This document shows positions 62,728-64,000 of a stretch of 64,000 bases of DNA, piece by piece. The translations under genes and the position numbers were made by a program. The notes below the pieces were generated by a model, which worked only from the letters and a program-made list of their open reading frames with translations, had not been told where the DNA came from and ran no database searches. This DNA is from Kaistia soli DSM 19436. GTDB lineage: Bacteria; Pseudomonadota; Alphaproteobacteria; Rhizobiales; Kaistiaceae. Each line of letters starts with the position of its first letter. Position 1 is the first letter of the stretch. Location of the stretch: contig NZ_FQUP01000001.1 of the NCBI RefSeq assembly GCF_900129325.1, forward strand, positions 434,001-498,000, written 5' to 3'.

Positions 62728-64000
62728 ATGGGCGTCGAGGTGACCAAGCTTCCATCCGGGCTCACGGTTGCGAGCCATGCGATGGACCACCTCGAAAGCG
62801 CCGCGCTCGGCGTATGGGTCGGAGCCGGCTCGCGGCTCGAATCCTCGTCCGAGCATGGCATCTCGCATCTCCTGGAGCACATGGCGTTCAAGGGCACGGC
62901 GCGCCGCTCGGCGACCGACATTGCCGAAGAGATCGAGGCGGTCGGCGGCGAGGTGAATGCCGCGACATCCGTCGAGACGACGTCCTATTACGCTCGCATC
63001 TTGAAGCCGGACGCAGAGCTGGCCGTCGACATCCTTGCCGACATCCTCTGCAATTCGGCCTTTGATCCCCATGAGCTGGAGCGCGAGCAGCACGTCATCG
63101 TGCAGGAGATCGGCGCCTCGCTCGATACGCCAGAGGATCGGGTCTTCGATTTCTTCATCGAGGGGGCGTTTCCCGACCAGCCGCTCGGCCGCACCATTCT
63201 CGGCACCGAGGAGACCGTGCGCGGCACGCGTCCGCAACACCTCTCCTCCTATCTCGATCGCCACTATCACGGCCCGTCGATGGTCCTATCAGCAGCAGGC
63301 GCCGTCGATCATGCCAAGCTGGTGTCGCTCGCCGAGGACCGCTTCGCGGGCTTGCCCTCGACGCCGCTGCCGGACGCCCAGGCGGCGCATTATATCGGCG
63401 GCGACGTTCGCGAACGGCGCAAGCTGATGGAAGCGCAGATCCTGCTCGGCTTCGAGGGACTGCCCTACGCGTCCGAGGATTTCCACGCCGTGCAGATCCT
63501 CGCCTCGCTGCTCGGCGGCGGCATGTCCTCACGGCTCTTCCAGGAAGTGCGCGAAAAACGCGGCCTCTGCTACTCGATCTATTCGTTTCACTGGAGCTTC
63601 GCCGATACCGGCCTCTTCGGCATCCATGCCGCGACGGGCGCCGAAGATATCGAGGAGCTGATGCCGGTGCTGATCGGCGAGCTCGAGCGGGCGAGCCATG
63701 ACATTTCCGAGCAGGAGCTTTCCCGCGCCCGGGCGCAGATGCGGGCGAGCCTCCTGATGAGCCTCGAAAGCCCGGCGGCGCGCGCGGGCCAGCTTGCGCG
63801 ACAGATCCTGCTGTTCGGACGGCCGATCGCCGTCGACGAACTGGTCGCCCGGATCGACGGGGTGAGCGTTGCCAAGCTGCGGGATCTCGCCCAGATGATC
63901 TTTACCGGCAGCCCGCCGACGCTGGCTGCCATAGGCCCGATCGACAAGCTCGCCGATCGCAGCAGGATATCCCAGCGTCTGGGCTCGCCGGTCGCAGCTT
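62728..64000 (+). CDS. M16-family zinc peptidase (runs off the window)
   Basis: The first 424 codons of a pitrilysin/mitochondrial-processing-peptidase-like protein; the 3' end is outside the window. The inverted zinc motif H-x-x-E-H is in HGISHLLEHMAFKGTARRSA near 43-62, and EAVGGEVNAATSVETTSYYA near 72-91 supplies the third ligand region. LLGGGMSSRLFQEVREKRGL near 258-277 is the second conserved block. Homologues in rhizobia lie directly after thrC. No signal peptide is seen. ATG 62728 has no clear Shine-Dalgarno, so coupling to thrC translation is possible. Confidence 0.92.
   Translation, partial: MGVEVTKLPSGLTVASHAMDHLESAALGVWVGAGSRLESSSEHGISHLLEHMAFKGTARRSATDIAEEIEAVGGEVNAATSVETTSYYARILKPDAELAVDILADILCNSAFDPHELEREQHVIVQEIGASLDTPEDRVFDFFIEGAFPDQPLGRTILGTEETVRGTRPQHLSSYLDRHYHGPSMVLSAAGAVDHAKLVSLAEDRFAGLPSTPLPDAQAAHYIGGDVRERRKLMEAQILLGFEGLPYASEDFHAVQILASLLGGGMSSRLFQEVREKRGLCYSIYSFHWSFADTGLFGIHAATGAEDIEELMPVLIGELERASHDISEQELSRARAQMRASLLMSLESPAARAGQLARQILLFGRPIAVDELVARIDGVSVAKLRDLAQMIFTGSPPTLAAIGPIDKLADRSRISQRLGSPVAA

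Noticed and set aside
61218-62921. 567-residue minus-strand frame antisense to thrC
   Set aside because: Composition-driven shadow of a conserved gene; it also runs through the M16 start region.

Overview
The window reads as an ordinary stretch of chromosome from a GC-rich alphaproteobacterium, most likely Hyphomicrobiales (Rhizobiales). Supporting evidence is a CcrM-type GANTC methyltransferase, an IalB-family protein, a TIGR02301 protein, an F0 ATP synthase operon with paired b and b' subunits separate from F1, PPDK, and three perfect GTTC-N7-GTTC LexA boxes (the alphaproteobacterial SOS operator). Genus cannot be fixed from the sequence alone. No rRNA, tRNA, CRISPR array, insertion sequence, integrase or prophage gene was seen. 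Genes are tightly packed, with frequent ATGA/GTGA start-stop overlaps.

Layout. 1-2.5 kb: a GMC oxidoreductase/SDR pair. 2.6-4 kb: an SOS-boxed 70-aa protein, a DUF2934 protein and an IalB-like protein. 4.2-7 kb: a metal-exporting P-type ATPase divergent from its MerR regulator, with a readable MerR operator between them. 7-15.6 kb: single-gene units (SMP-30 lactonase, WrbA, MBL hydrolase, DUF1499, LysE/ArgO exporter, SRAP/YedK, NUDIX, small conserved proteins, and an SOS-boxed VOC protein). 15.6-24.7 kb: a dihydroorotase-like amidohydrolase, a YgfZ/HD/phosphatase/YbaN run, PPDK, a SleB-type hydrolase and AcuI. 24.9-31.5 kb: glyQ-glyS, an S49 peptidase, a TrmN6-like methyltransferase, a DUF2007 protein and a polyprenyl diphosphate synthase. 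31.6-37.9 kb: a TPR-LysM protein, ispE, moaB, a GT2 enzyme, an SOS-boxed radical SAM protein and rnhB. 38-40.9 kb: the atpI-B-E-F'-F operon on the minus strand behind a near-consensus sigma-70 promoter. 41-45.8 kb: DciA/DUF721, a DsbA-like protein and smc. 45.7-55.4 kb: GNAT, an atypical pyruvate kinase, mutY, HAD, DUF1993, GH114, ccrM, a VWA protein, a second HAD and DUF1284. 55.4-60.3 kb: gcvT-gcvH-gcvPA-gcvPB behind a tandem glycine riboswitch. 60.4-64 kb: a lipoprotein, thrC and the 5' part of an M16 peptidase.

Themes. Genome maintenance is well represented: smc, ccrM, mutY, rnhB, SRAP, DciA and NUDIX, plus the three LexA-box genes. The three SOS-box genes (small protein, VOC protein, SPL-like radical SAM protein) are the most interesting novelty lead, because none is a textbook SOS gene. 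Other points of interest are a pyruvate kinase homologue with an extra N-terminal domain and no C-terminal regulatory domain, a VWA protein with three tandem beta repeats, a dihydroorotase clade with Gln in place of the first metal-binding His, and a 10-bp palindrome between atpE and atpF'. I do not see a complete new multi-gene system such as a defence island or a secretion or biosynthetic cluster.
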